Below are positions 24,459-32,868 of a stretch of DNA of 64,000 nucleotides, in pieces. Under the pieces are notes generated by a model. It had not been told where the DNA came from, searched no databases, and saw nothing but the letters and a program-made list of their open reading frames with translations. Source of the DNA: Martinezella multihospitum. Its GTDB lineage: Bacteria > Pseudomonadota > Alphaproteobacteria > Rhizobiales > Rhizobiaceae. The position numbers and the translations under genes are program-made. The stretch covers positions 1,006,530-1,070,529 of the forward strand of contig NZ_FMAG01000001.1 in NCBI RefSeq assembly GCF_900094585.1. Direction: 5' to 3'. Every line of letters starts with the position of its first letter. Positions within the stretch are counted from its first letter, which is position 1.

Positions 24459-25604
24459 ATGGCGAATGGGTATGATCTTGCGGTTGTCGGTGCGGGTATC
24501 GTCGGCATCGGCGTGGCATTGGCGGCGGTGCGCCAGGGCAAGAAGGTCGTCGTCATCGAGCGCAATGCCAAGGCCGTCGGCGCTTCCATTCGCAATTTCG
24601 GTTTCGTCACTATCAGCGGGCAGAAGGCGGGCGCTCATTGGGAGCGCGCCATGCGCGCTCGAGACATCTGGTCCGAGATTGTCGACGAGGCCGGCATCGC
24701 AGTCATCCATCGCGGGCTGGTCATGCCGGCACGGCGTCCCGAAGCCGCAGCCGTTGTCGACGCCTTTCTAAAAACGCCGATGGGCGAGAAGTGCCGTTTG
24801 ATGACGAAGGCCGAGGCTGGCGACCTCGTGCCGAGCCTGCGTCTGGATGGCGTTGAGACCATTCTTTACAGCCCGCACGAGTTGCGGGTCGAATCCTCCG
24901 AGGCGCTGCCGAAGCTCGCAGCCTGGCTTGAGGCCCGGCACAAGGTCGATTTTCGCTGGAACACGGCCGTTCGCGCCATAGAGGGAACGCGGATCGAGAC
25001 CAGCCACGGCACGATCGAAGCGGACGCGGTCGTTGTCTGCCCCGGCGACGACTTCTCGACGCTCTTCCCGGATGTCATCGCCAGGCATCCCCTGACGATC
25101 TGCACGTTGCAGATGCTGCGGGTGACACCTGCTCAGCCGAGCCGGTTCGGTGCCGCCGTCATGTCGGATATGAGCCTGGCGCGTTACGAAGGTTTCGCAG
25201 ACTTGCCGGAAGGGCAGACGCTTGGAAAGCGGCTTGATATTGAAGAGGCCGAAAGCCGCGCCGCCGGCATCCATCTGATCGCCGTCCAGTCCGCCGATGG
25301 TTCTCTCGTCGTCGGCGACAGCCACGTCTACGGCAATGCACAGCAGCCATTCGCCAGCGAACGCTTCGATCAATTGATCCTTGATGAGTTCGATCGCGTC
25401 TTCGATCTTCCAGGCCGTACCGTCGTCAACCGCTGGATCGGTACCTATGCCTCATCCAAGGAGCGGACAGTGCTGGTCGAGCGGCCCGCCGACCATATCC
25501 GCCTCGTCATGGTGACGGGCGGAACCGGCGCCTCGACCGGCTTCGCTCTCGGCGAACAGGTGATCGGCGATCTCTATTCTTCAACATCTCGGTCTTGGGA
25601 GTGA
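24459..25604 (+). CDS. FAD-dependent oxidoreductase associated with phosphonate breakdown (HpnW/TIGR03364 type)
   Basis: A 381-residue amine-oxidase/DAO-type flavoprotein. The dinucleotide-binding motif is at the N-terminus (DLAVVGAGIVGIGVALAAVR), followed by ERNAKAVGASIRNFGFVTIS. The C-terminus has VMVTGGTGASTGFALGEQVI. Members of this group are regularly encoded beside phosphonatase genes and, in known cases, oxidise aminophosphonates to phosphonoacetaldehyde. No AEP transaminase (phnW) is present here, so this enzyme may supply the PhnX substrate from 2-aminoethylphosphonate or an N-substituted form. It ends against the phnX start. Confidence 0.85.
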   Translation: MANGYDLAVVGAGIVGIGVALAAVRQGKKVVVIERNAKAVGASIRNFGFVTISGQKAGAHWERAMRARDIWSEIVDEAGIAVIHRGLVMPARRPEAAAVVDAFLKTPMGEKCRLMTKAEAGDLVPSLRLDGVETILYSPHELRVESSEALPKLAAWLEARHKVDFRWNTAVRAIEGTRIETSHGTIEADAVVVCPGDDFSTLFPDVIARHPLTICTLQMLRVTPAQPSRFGAAVMSDMSLARYEGFADLPEGQTLGKRLDIEEAESRAAGIHLIAVQSADGSLVVGDSHVYGNAQQPFASERFDQLILDEFDRVFDLPGRTVVNRWIGTYASSKERTVLVERPADHIRLVMVTGGTGASTGFALGEQVIGDLYSSTSRSWE

Positions 25605-25609
25605 AACCA

Positions 25610-26413
25610 GTGAGCCAATTGAAAGCCGTTGTATTCGATTGGGCCGGGACGGTCATCGATTTCGGATCCTTCGCCCCCATGGGCGTCTTCGTCGAAGCCT
25701 TCAGCCGTTTCGGCATCGAGGTCACTATCGCGGAAGCGCGCGAGCCGATGGGTCGACCGAAATGGGACCATATCGACGCCATGCTGAAGCAGCCTCGCAT
25801 CCGCGAACTTTGGACTGCCCGTCACGGCAAGGCCCCGACTTCAGCCGATGTCGACGCGGTCTACGAAGTCTTCGTGCCGATGAATGAGGAGGTGGTGCAC
25901 CAGTTCGCCGATCTGGTGCCCGGCACAATCGAAGTCGTCGGAACGCTCCGCCAGCGCGGAATGAAGATCGGCTCCACGACTGGTTACACCCGCTCGATCA
26001 TGGAGCGTGTCCTGCCGCTTGCGAAAGCGCAGGGCTACGAGGTCGACAATCTCGTCTGCGCCGGCGACTTGCCGCATGGCCGGCCGACGCCGATGAACAT
26101 GTACAAATGCTTCCTCGATCTCGATGTCTGGCCGGCGCATGCGGTGGTCAAGGTCGACGATACCGGCGTCGGGATCGACGAAGGCGTTGCGGCCGGCTGC
26201 TGGACGGTCGGTGTTGCGCTCAGCGGCAATGAGGCGGGGCTCACTTTGCAGGAGATCGCGGCGATGGCGCCGGATGCGCTCGCCAAGGTCCGCGAGCGTG
26301 CAGCCGGCGTGCTGAAGGCGCAGGGCGCACATTATATCATCGACACGGTTGCCGATCTGATACCGGTCATCGACGATATCGAACGTCGGCTGTCGGTCGG
26401 TGAGCGGCCGTAA
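25610..26413 (+). CDS. phnX: phosphonoacetaldehyde hydrolase (phosphonatase)
   Basis: A 267-residue HAD-superfamily hydrolase that splits the carbon-phosphorus bond of phosphonoacetaldehyde to acetaldehyde and phosphate. The nucleophile Asp is in KAVVFDWAGTVIDFGSFAPM (residue about 10), and the Schiff-base Lys characteristic of PhnX is in MGRPKWDHIDAML (about residue 50). The third HAD motif is VVKVDDTGVGIDEGVAAGCW. I chose the GTG at 25610, nine bases after GGGAG; the GTG at 25601, which overlaps the previous stop, is the alternative. Confidence 0.93.
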   Translation: MSQLKAVVFDWAGTVIDFGSFAPMGVFVEAFSRFGIEVTIAEAREPMGRPKWDHIDAMLKQPRIRELWTARHGKAPTSADVDAVYEVFVPMNEEVVHQFADLVPGTIEVVGTLRQRGMKIGSTTGYTRSIMERVLPLAKAQGYEVDNLVCAGDLPHGRPTPMNMYKCFLDLDVWPAHAVVKVDDTGVGIDEGVAAGCWTVGVALSGNEAGLTLQEIAAMAPDALAKVRERAAGVLKAQGAHYIIDTVADLIPVIDDIERRLSVGERP

Positions 26414-26628
26414 TTTGGTTGGTATTTAGGGCTGCCGGTGCCCCGCCGAGGCAATCTCGTCCTTGGGCAGGCCGTCGTTAACTTGTTCGCACTTAACCTG
26501 GAGACCGTGGCTTCGCGGTGTGGTTGATGATGGATACTCGCGTCTTCCCGCTTGCCCTGCTTTTGATCTCCTGCGCAATTTGATAGGTATCGCTCCCGTC
26601 GATGCCCAGAATGGTAGGAAGGGAAGAG

Positions 26629-27099
26629 ATGACTGATAGGCCTGAAAGCAACGCTGTCGATTTATCGGTTGACGAAGCCTTTTTCGAACTTCTGACCGGC
26701 AGTTTTCAACGCATTGTCGGCTCTTCCTTGATCGGTGAGGGCACGGGGCCGGATTGGCTCTATCGCGACGCGCCGTTTGTGGTCCTCGCTCACAATACGG
26801 ATGACGATCCGCGTTTCGTCTACGCCAACAAGGCCGCGCAGAATTGCTTCGAATATCCATGGGACGAGTTCATAACGCTGCCCTCGCGGCTTTCGGCCGA
26901 GCTTCCCAACCGGGCAGAACGTCAGCAGCTGCTGGACGCGGTGACGCGCAACGGTTTCATCTCCGACTATCGCGGTCTGAGGATTGCGAAATCCGGACGG
27001 CGTTTCTGGATCGAGGCCGGCATCGTCTGGCAACTCTTGGACCGAGACGGCAATTTGCGCGGGCAGGCTGCAACGTTTTCCAAATGGCAGGATGCATAG
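26629..27099 (+). CDS. MEKHLA-domain protein
   Basis: A 156-residue protein consisting almost entirely of a MEKHLA domain, a PAS-related sensor fold. Typical segments are DDDPRFVYANKAAQNCFEYP, LPSRLSAELPNRAERQQLLD and FISDYRGLRIAKSGRRFWIE. ATG at 26629 with AGGAAGGGAAG before it; an ATG at 26602 in frame is less well placed. Bacterial members are small soluble proteins of unknown role, sometimes near redox or secondary-metabolism genes. It follows phnX by 215 bases and may have its own promoter. Confidence 0.85.
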   Translation: MTDRPESNAVDLSVDEAFFELLTGSFQRIVGSSLIGEGTGPDWLYRDAPFVVLAHNTDDDPRFVYANKAAQNCFEYPWDEFITLPSRLSAELPNRAERQQLLDAVTRNGFISDYRGLRIAKSGRRFWIEAGIVWQLLDRDGNLRGQAATFSKWQDA

Positions 27100-27129
27100 G
27101 CCTTAGGATAGAGACGGACGGTTCAGCAG

Positions 27130-27255
27130 CTAGGCGCGCTTCATCGAGGCCGTAACGGTCGCGGAAGCAAGCAATCCGTCAGCGGTAATGAATCCAGGGT
27201 CGATCGCACCCTCGAATATGACGGCAAGAACCGGCACGTGTTCATCCCGCCAATC
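27130..27255 (-). pseudogene. possible 3' remnant of an unidentified gene
   Basis: The reverse strand has an open frame without a convincing start, ending at TAG (27130-27132). It reads DEHVPVLAVIFEGAIDPGFI, then a second stretch LLASATVTASMKRA. The composition looks like real protein, but an in-frame stop lies only 40 codons upstream and no ribosome site is seen. I interpret it as a decayed gene end; I cannot name the family. Confidence 0.25.
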
Positions 27256-27364
27256 TTACGGCCATGAGCCTTGCAAAAGCGGCATGGCTATCGTGCAGGC
27301 ATGTGCATTTTATTTAGGCGGATAATTGCCTATCTCCTGCGCATCAGCAAAGGAGACCGTAAAA

Positions 27365-27511
27365 ATGAGAGTATTTGAGAAGATTAAGCGCTTTAGCGAA
27401 CAGCGCAGAGCCATACGCGAGCTTTCCGCCCTTGACGATCATGTTCTTCGTGATCTCGGCATTGCCCGCTCGCACATCCCCTACGCCGTCAGCGGCGCCC
27501 GCGGCAACTAA
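27365..27511 (+). CDS. DUF1127-family small protein
   Basis: A 48-residue basic protein, MRVFEKIKRFSEQRRAIREL, followed by LDDHVLRDLGIARSHIPYAV. This is the DUF1127 (YjiS-like) pattern RxxxELxxLdDrxLrDIGi. ATG at 27365 with AAAGGAGACC before it. Small DUF1127 proteins of Agrobacterium and Rhodobacter relatives act in RNA turnover and in phosphate, carbon or stress responses. A strong hairpin follows (27525-27547). Confidence 0.9.
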   Translation: MRVFEKIKRFSEQRRAIRELSALDDHVLRDLGIARSHIPYAVSGARGN

Positions 27512-27524
27512 GCTTTCTTTTCGA

Positions 27525-27547
27525 GCGCATACCCCTGAGGTATGCGC
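27525..27547. terminator. stem-loop terminator after the DUF1127 gene
   Basis: GCGCATACC (27525-27533), loop CCTGA, and GGTATGCGC (27539-27547) form a perfect 9-base-pair stem. It starts 13 bases after the stop codon. There is no T run, so termination strength is uncertain. Confidence 0.55.
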
Positions 27548-27797
27548 CGCCGCAAGAGGGCCTCTGCGCGAGCAGCATCATCGCCTCTCTTTGACAAGCA
27601 ATAGTCAGTAGAAGCCGCATATCGTACGGTGATGCCTGGTAGCATAGAAGACGATCGCCCGGCTTGCGACGGGCTGGCACTTCCTCTTGACATGCCATTG
27701 GGAAATCATACCGGCGGCCAAGTTCGCGGGCGGCCCGAAACTCAACTGATGGCCAAGGTTTTTCGCTTTTGTCGTCGCGGATACTATGGCGAAGATT

Positions 27798-28121
27798 TCA
27801 GGCGGCTTGTTCGCAACTGCCTTTCATGTCCTGTTTTGCACAATATTCGAGTTCGATCTCGAGCAGCCTTGTTGCCTTGGCAAGGGCATCTTCGGCCTCA
27901 GCGAATAACTGTGGCTTATGCCCCATTCTGGCTTCGCCGTAGTTTCTTGCTCGCTGCAAAACGAGATCGGCCAAATCGATACATTCCGGCGTTGGTCGGA
28001 CAAGGTTCAGGCAATATCGCAAATTAATCGCGACCTCGAGAGCGAATTCGGCTGCCGAGAAGTCCAATATCGCGCCCGGCGGCGCGGAACGGGCTAGAAA
28101 TATCCTCCAGTGTTGGGTCAT
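27798..28121 (-). CDS. conserved-looking hypothetical protein
   Basis: A 107-residue soluble protein from the ATG at 28121, which has AGAGGGG about nine bases upstream. It reads MTQHWRIFLARSAPPGAILD, then EVAINLRYCLNLVRPTPECI and helical segments EDALAKATRLLEIELEYCAK. It is probably all helical. I do not recognise a family. The in-frame extension to 28208 is rejected for lack of a ribosome site. Neighbours give no clue: a DUF1127 gene on one side and a Gly/Asn-rich secreted protein on the other. Confidence 0.5.
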   Translation of the reverse strand: MTQHWRIFLARSAPPGAILDFSAAEFALEVAINLRYCLNLVRPTPECIDLADLVLQRARNYGEARMGHKPQLFAEAEDALAKATRLLEIELEYCAKQDMKGSCEQAA

Positions 28122-28534
28122 CGCAGTACCCCTCTTTTGGATCGATTGCGCGGGCATCGATATATTGAGTGCCAATTTTTGCGGAGGCACTATTGGGTTC
28201 CCAACCATGGCATTTGCATTGGCAAGGCGTCGGCGTGTCCGCAGTCATATCGACCAGACGAAGTCGTTTTCAATAACGCAATCATGCAATCGGGCTTCGG
28301 TCCAGCTCCCTCTTGGACGTTAGTCTGACGACATCTCGACGAAAGGTCTTGGCTATGATTGCTGAAGTCCAAGTAGAGGTCTCCCCGTTTGATAAGACTT
28401 GACCCCTGGCGGTGTTGCGGCGATTTGATATGGATCAGGGATCCTTGCCAGTCGGCGATAGATGGAGGCGCTTTCGGGCCACGGAGCGACGACCACTCGT
28501 CGCCGAAGCCAATCGGAGCCTCAGGAGGCCGTAG
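28122..28534. other. intergenic stretch between the hypothetical gene and the Gly/Asn-rich protein gene
   Basis: No gene supported here. Overlapping reverse frames (up to 28248 and 28939) are shadows of the neighbours. Divergent promoters are expected, but none is clear. Confidence 0.4.
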
Positions 28535-29065
28535 GTGTCGTTGCGTCGAAAGCTCATTGCTGCTTTGCCATGCCTGTTGTTGACCATGGTCAGCACAGCG
28601 CTCCCTTACACCATCAAAATTCACGGTGCTTCCGCGATATTTGCACAGCAAATAGTGGAGGCCAAAGGGGGTAACGGCAATGGCGGCGGTAATGGTAACG
28701 GCGGCGGAAACGGCAATGGGGGAGGCAACGGAAACGGCGGTGGCAACAGCGGCAATGGAGGCGGGAACGGAAACAACGGCAACGGCAATGGAAACGGGAA
28801 TGGCAACAATGGCAATGGAAACGGCAATGCCAATGCCAATGCCAATGGCCAATCGTCCAGCACCAAGAGCGCAACGCAAAGTCAGGTCGATTCCGATCAG
28901 TCTACCGATGACGGCGGCGGCTCGATTACTGTTCACCACAAGGATGGCATGAGCGAAAATATACGGAGCGGACGGTATGTGATGAGGGATTCAAGAGGCC
29001 GCACCATCGTCAACCGCAATGCAACGACCGCCGACGAGCAGCGGCTCAAAGCATTCCTTCACTGA
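28535..29065 (+). CDS. Gly/Asn-rich secreted protein
   Basis: A 176-residue protein from a GTG at 28535 with CAGGAGGCC before it. An N-terminal signal peptide (MSLRRKLIAALPCLLLTMVS, cleavage near IFAQQ) is followed by a low-complexity block (about residues 46-106) made of repeated GNGG, GNGN and NANA units, and then a polar tail with DGMSENIRSGRYVMRDSRGR. Repeats of this kind occur in surface or matrix proteins of rhizobia. A second exported GN-rich protein lies at 31418, on the other side of a two-component system, suggesting a shared regulator. Function unknown. Confidence 0.75.
   Translation: MSLRRKLIAALPCLLLTMVSTALPYTIKIHGASAIFAQQIVEAKGGNGNGGGNGNGGGNGNGGGNGNGGGNSGNGGGNGNNGNGNGNGNGNNGNGNGNANANANGQSSSTKSATQSQVDSDQSTDDGGGSITVHHKDGMSENIRSGRYVMRDSRGRTIVNRNATTADEQRLKAFLH
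28680..28850 (+). repeat. low-complexity Gly/Asn codon repeats
   Basis: Repeated units such as GGCAATGG, GGTAACGGC and AATGCC encode the GNGG and NAN blocks of the protein at 28535. The codons vary, so this is coding low complexity rather than a perfect DNA tandem array. Confidence 0.7.
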
Positions 29066-29703
29066 CGGCGCCTCTCGAGCTCATCCCGGAACGCCATCGC
29101 AGCTTCCGTTCTGTTGCTCACTTCCAGCTTGGTGAAGATCTGGGTCATGTGATGCTTGATGGTCTTTTCATGCAGATCGAGCTTCAGCCCGATATGTTTG
29201 TTGCTCAATCCAGCAGAAGCCAGCTCGAGGACTTCCCGCTCGCGATCCGTCAATGCGCTGAAGGGATTGATCTGGGCACCGGATCCGTTGTCCGAGATCA
29301 GCCGCGCTGATAGCGTCGGTGCGACATAGCTGTCACCGGCCGCAATGCTGCGAATGATATCGGCGAGGGTCCGCGATCCAACGCCTTTGAGAACATAGCC
29401 TTTCGCACCGTTCTTGAGCGCCGCCATAACATCGTCGCTTGCCTCGGAGACCGTCAGCATCACGATCTTCTGATCGGGTATCTGCTCGAGGATGAGAGAG
29501 ATGGCATCCAGCCCTCCTCCCGGCATGGAAATGTCGAGCAGCAGGATGTCCGGACGGTGTTCCGCCGCTATGCGCAGGGCATCCTCCTTGCTGCTGCCCT
29601 CACCGACGATGCTGAACCCATCCATTTCGGTCAGGCTTCTGATAACGCCCTCCCTGAAGAGAGGGTGGTCGTCTACGACCGCCAAACTGATTGCAGCTGT
29701 CAT
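29059..29703 (-). CDS. NarL/FixJ-family response regulator
   Basis: A 214-residue regulator. The receiver domain (about residues 1-125) has the acidic pair VVDDHPLFREG, the phosphorylated Asp in DILLLDISMPGGGLDAI and Lys in KNGAKGYVLKGVGS. The LuxR-type helix-turn-helix (about 145-210) reads LTDREREVLELASAGLSNKH, then LHEKTIKHHMTQIFTKLEVS. Its ATG overlaps the stop of the upstream kinase gene by four bases (ATGA), so the two form a two-component pair. Its gene ends seven bases inside the convergent Gly/Asn-rich protein gene. Confidence 0.93.
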   Translation of the reverse strand: MTAAISLAVVDDHPLFREGVIRSLTEMDGFSIVGEGSSKEDALRIAAEHRPDILLLDISMPGGGLDAISLILEQIPDQKIVMLTVSEASDDVMAALKNGAKGYVLKGVGSRTLADIIRSIAAGDSYVAPTLSARLISDNGSGAQINPFSALTDREREVLELASAGLSNKHIGLKLDLHEKTIKHHMTQIFTKLEVSNRTEAAMAFRDELERRRQ

Positions 29704-31142
29704 GCCTGCTCCATTTCCTCGATGTTCAGGGACATGCGAACGATGGTTCCCCGGTTCGACGACAAAAGTTGAAAAATACCGCCGAGGCTTTCGACCCGAT
29801 CCCTGAGGCCGGCAAGGCCAAGCTTTTGCGGGCCGACCTCTTTCGGATCAAATCCCGGCCCTTCATCGGCAACCTCGATTACGATCTGGCCGTCTTCCAA
29901 GGTCTGCACGACCTTTTGTCCGATACCGCCGGCGTGCCGATAGCCATTGTTCAAGGCTTCCTGAACAAAGCGATAGACGCATATCTTTGCGGAGGTCGAA
30001 AGGTCTGCCGGCGTCGCGCCCACCAGAAGCGCAACGGTGACGCCGGTGCGCAGTTCGTGGGCTCGGATTGCGCGCCTCAGGAGGTCGATCAGATTGTCCG
30101 TCTCGATGTGGGGCAGCATCAGTCCGCTGCAGACGCTCCTGATTTCGGTCATGGCGTCGTCAAGACTGGACTTGATCGCGTGCAGCGACGCCTCGCGCTC
30201 GTTCGGTGAGGCCGTGGGGCTGATCAGGGTCTGGCTGTCCAGCCGCAAAGAGGCATAGGCGATCAATTGGGCGGGGCCGTCATGCAGGTCGGCGCCGATA
30301 CGGCGCAAATAGCTCTCGTTAAGCGCCGCCGCACGCTGGGTCGCGCGTTGAACGCGGGCTCGCAGCGCCTCATTCTGTTGAAGAAGCGTCGACAGTTCGC
30401 CGATGCGGCCGTTGAGCGCCTTGCGCTGATTGTCGATGGTGCGGCTGCCGCGCAGGACGATGATCGACAGAAGAGCGAAGAATGTCAGAGTGAACAAGGC
30501 AACGACAAGCCAGCTCAGCAGGCGGGCCTGGGTGAGGCTCCACTCGAAATCGTTGGCAACCTCGTAAAATTCGGAGACGGCGACGACCTTGCCCGACCAG
30601 GGCTGCAGCACCGGATTGTAGATTTCCAGAAGCGGTTTGCCGCTATTGCGTTCGGCGACGCTTTCCACATCGTCGATCCTGTTGAATTTGGCGACCATTC
30701 GGCCGGAAAAAGCCGTCTTCAGGCTATCTGAGAGCGGAAATCGCTTTCCGGAAAGATCCTTGTTGTTGGAATAGAGGATCGTCCCGTCGTTACGCCACAA
30801 TCGGAACGAAAACAGCCGCGTGCCAAGCGCGCCCTGACCGAGTGTTTCGTCAAGAGCGCGTGTGACTGTGTCATCGAGAGCCTGGGTGGTTTGCATATCC
30901 GGCAGAAGCGGGGCGATGACGCTGTCGACGTAAAGCGCCGTCGTTGCCGCGGAATTGCGCGTCACTGCATTTTCGATCAGGCCGGCAACGAAAGAGCCGA
31001 CAACGAGCATCGCACAGAGCGCGACGAGGCCGCCGGCGAGCAGGAACTGTCTGGCCAAAGATTGGGAGTTCCAGCGTTCGATAAGACTTGCCAGAGATAG
31101 CTTGTATTTATGGTTTGCTCGCAGAACTGGCATAATCAGCAC
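29700..31142 (-). CDS. membrane sensor histidine kinase (NarX/DegS type, HisKA_3)
   Basis: A 480-residue kinase with two membrane segments (about residues 30-52, FLLAGGLVALCAMLVVGSFV; and about 215-238, LVVALFTLTFFALLSIIVLR) enclosing a periplasmic sensor of about 160 residues. The cytoplasmic part has the HisKA_3 phospho-acceptor LRRIGADLHDGPAQLIAYA, the N box RFVQEALNNGYRHAGG, the G1 box DEGPGF and the G2-like GLAGLRDRVESLGG. The start is a GTG at 31142 or an ATG at 31133; a GGAG lies 4 or 13 bases before them. It pairs with the regulator at 29059. The signal is unknown. Confidence 0.93.
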   Translation of the reverse strand: MLIMPVLRANHKYKLSLASLIERWNSQSLARQFLLAGGLVALCAMLVVGSFVAGLIENAVTRNSAATTALYVDSVIAPLLPDMQTTQALDDTVTRALDETLGQGALGTRLFSFRLWRNDGTILYSNNKDLSGKRFPLSDSLKTAFSGRMVAKFNRIDDVESVAERNSGKPLLEIYNPVLQPWSGKVVAVSEFYEVANDFEWSLTQARLLSWLVVALFTLTFFALLSIIVLRGSRTIDNQRKALNGRIGELSTLLQQNEALRARVQRATQRAAALNESYLRRIGADLHDGPAQLIAYASLRLDSQTLISPTASPNEREASLHAIKSSLDDAMTEIRSVCSGLMLPHIETDNLIDLLRRAIRAHELRTGVTVALLVGATPADLSTSAKICVYRFVQEALNNGYRHAGGIGQKVVQTLEDGQIVIEVADEGPGFDPKEVGPQKLGLAGLRDRVESLGGIFQLLSSNRGTIVRMSLNIEEMEQA

Positions 31143-31417
31143 TGATCTCCCAACCCTGTATAGCTATCCCAGTGGGATGGAGTGTCAACTGTCGCAATGT
31201 CGGCACTGGTCGCCTTGTCCCGTGAAGAGGGTATTGCCATCCGGCGCACACAATCTAAGGGACCATCGGGCGGGATCAATCAGACTATGGTCCTAATGCC
31301 CAAGGCATAGGTCGGACCGATGTAGAAACCTGAGATTTCGGCAATATTCTAGTGCGCAGTGATTTGCTGGATACGACCGCTGCCGCAGGCGGTGGACGTT
31401 TTGTGAAGGAAATGCGC

Positions 31418-32077
31418 ATGAAAATCCGTTCCATTATCGGTGCAACGAGCCTCGGCTTCGTGCTTGCCCTCGCTCCCATGGGAGGAGCAGCTGTCGGTTT
31501 CACGCAGGCGGCATTCGCCAAGGGCGGAAACGGCGGCGGCAATGGCAATGGCAATGGCGGCGGCCATGGCGAAGGAAATTCTGGTCATGAAAAGTCCGGC
31601 AGCGACGATACAAGCAGCACTTCGACGAATGCGGCGACAGCACAGGGTGCTTCATCGTCATTGCTGGGGCATCATGCGGACAAACATTCCAGAGCCCACA
31701 GCGCAAGTTCGAAGACGCATGTCTCGAAGCCCGGCGAGGGTCGGCTCAGCTCGCTCAGGAGAGACTACCACGCCTACTTGAACTCGAAAGATCCCAAGAT
31801 GGCAGCGCTCTCCGCCTATGTGAAGGCATATGCGGAATTCGAAATTCAATACGGAACGACGGCTGTGCCGACGGATCCGGCCCTCAGCGACAACGCCCTG
31901 CGTTCGGCGCTGGCGCAGCTGTCGAACAAGCCGGTGACGGATCAGACACTCGCCGAAGCAAAGAGCATTCTCGGGGTCGGAACAAACAGCGGAAAAATCG
32001 CTGAAGTCCGTGACGCACTGGAAAAGAAATCCGAAACCGCGTCGCCGTCCGAGAGCGATACGGCGACTGTCAATTGA
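31418..32077 (+). CDS. second Gly/Asn-rich secreted protein
   Basis: A 219-residue protein from the ATG at 31418 (AAGGA eight bases before); an ATG at 31412 lies too close to that site. A signal peptide (MKIRSIIGATSLGFVLALAP, cleavage near AFA) is followed by KGGNGGGNGNGNGGGHGEG, a Ser/His-rich linker, and then a helical domain (about residues 112-200) with SLRRDYHAYLNSKDPKMAAL and YVKAYAEFEIQYGTTAVPTD. The helical half gives it more structure than the protein at 28535. It diverges from the kinase gene, so its promoter may be under that system's control. Function unknown. Confidence 0.78.
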   Translation: MKIRSIIGATSLGFVLALAPMGGAAVGFTQAAFAKGGNGGGNGNGNGGGHGEGNSGHEKSGSDDTSSTSTNAATAQGASSSLLGHHADKHSRAHSASSKTHVSKPGEGRLSSLRRDYHAYLNSKDPKMAALSAYVKAYAEFEIQYGTTAVPTDPALSDNALRSALAQLSNKPVTDQTLAEAKSILGVGTNSGKIAEVRDALEKKSETASPSESDTATVN

Positions 32078-32079
32078 AG

Positions 32080-32100
32080 GCACTGCGCTAGCAGTGCTTT
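32080..32100 (+). terminator. stem-loop terminator after the second Gly/Asn-rich gene
   Basis: GCACTGC (32080-32086), loop GCTA, GCAGTGC (32091-32097), then TTT. Perfect seven-base-pair stem three bases after the stop codon; a likely intrinsic terminator with a short T tail. Confidence 0.6.
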
Positions 32101-32469
32101 GCGATGAGCATGCCGATCGCCGGGCGCTTATGCGACACGAAGTTTCTGCGATCGTGTTCACAAGTTTGAGTTTATGAGTTTGGCGTCGATGCACGCCATT
32201 CCCTAGCCGGTCCGCCCACCGGCTCTATCGCCGGGTCGGGCCTTCCGCCCCAGACGCTGCTCGATCCGGCGATAGGCAATTTGCTGCGTGACGCAAGTGA
32301 CCAACTATAGAATGTGGTGTGCAAGAGCTTATGAGAGGCGCCTGCAGAAGCCAGTGCGAGAACCTCAGAGCTTGGGGGCTGTAAACCGGCCGCCTTCACG
32401 CTTCGGTCGGAGTGGATACGGCCATGGCGTACAGGGGGGTGGAGAGCGGCTGCCCGCTCCCCACGATGG
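32101..32469. other. intergenic stretch without a recognisable gene
   Basis: Only short open frames without ribosome sites. It separates two convergent genes. I see nothing else. Confidence 0.45.
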
Positions 32470-32868
32470 CTAGTTCAGAATCTGGATAACCTTGCGCGAG
32501 GAAGGCTCGACGATCACGCGTTCGTGGTTGACGACTGCATAGGCATATCGCGGATTCTGCGGAACTGTGCGAACAACGACCGTATCCGGCAGTGACCTGC
32601 CAACGACCACTCGTTCGCGGACAACCATTCCTTCATCAGGCAAGGGCTGTTCGCGGACATAGGTGACCACCTTCTGAGGCGGCGGATCGATGGCCGTGCC
32701 GACAATGGCGCCAGCCACGCCGCCCACGGCAGCCCCGATCGGGCCACCGACAACGGCTCCGGTAACCGCGCCGCCTGCGGCGCCGGTGACGGTCGACGAT
32801 TGGGCAAAGGCACATCCGGCGGTCAGGCCAAGCGCGAGTGCCGCAACACTAAGTACTTTCGTTTTCAT
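32470..32868 (-). CDS. DUF1236-type exported small protein
   Basis: A 132-residue exported protein with signal peptide MKTKVLSVAALALGLTAGCA (cleavage after AFA). A glycine/alanine-rich stretch follows (VTGAVVGGPIGAAVGGVAGA, about residues 33-58), resembling a glycine-zipper membrane segment. Then come RERVVVGRSLPDTVVVRTVP and the closing YAVVNHERVIVEPSSRKVIQ, the DUF1236 pattern. ATG preceded by AAGGAGATTCTG. Typical of envelope proteins in Rhizobiales. Function unknown. Confidence 0.85.
   Translation of the reverse strand: MKTKVLSVAALALGLTAGCAFAQSSTVTGAAGGAVTGAVVGGPIGAAVGGVAGAIVGTAIDPPPQKVVTYVREQPLPDEGMVVRERVVVGRSLPDTVVVRTVPQNPRYAYAVVNHERVIVEPSSRKVIQILN

Noticed and set aside
28680..28850. 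Short repeats resembling a CRISPR array
   Set aside because: No constant repeat/spacer units; the repeats are GNGG codons of a protein with a signal peptide.
28190..28939. 249-codon reverse frame opposite the Gly/Asn-rich gene
   Set aside because: Its Ile/Val/Ala repeats are the mirror of the GGN and AAC codons on the other strand; no ribosome site.
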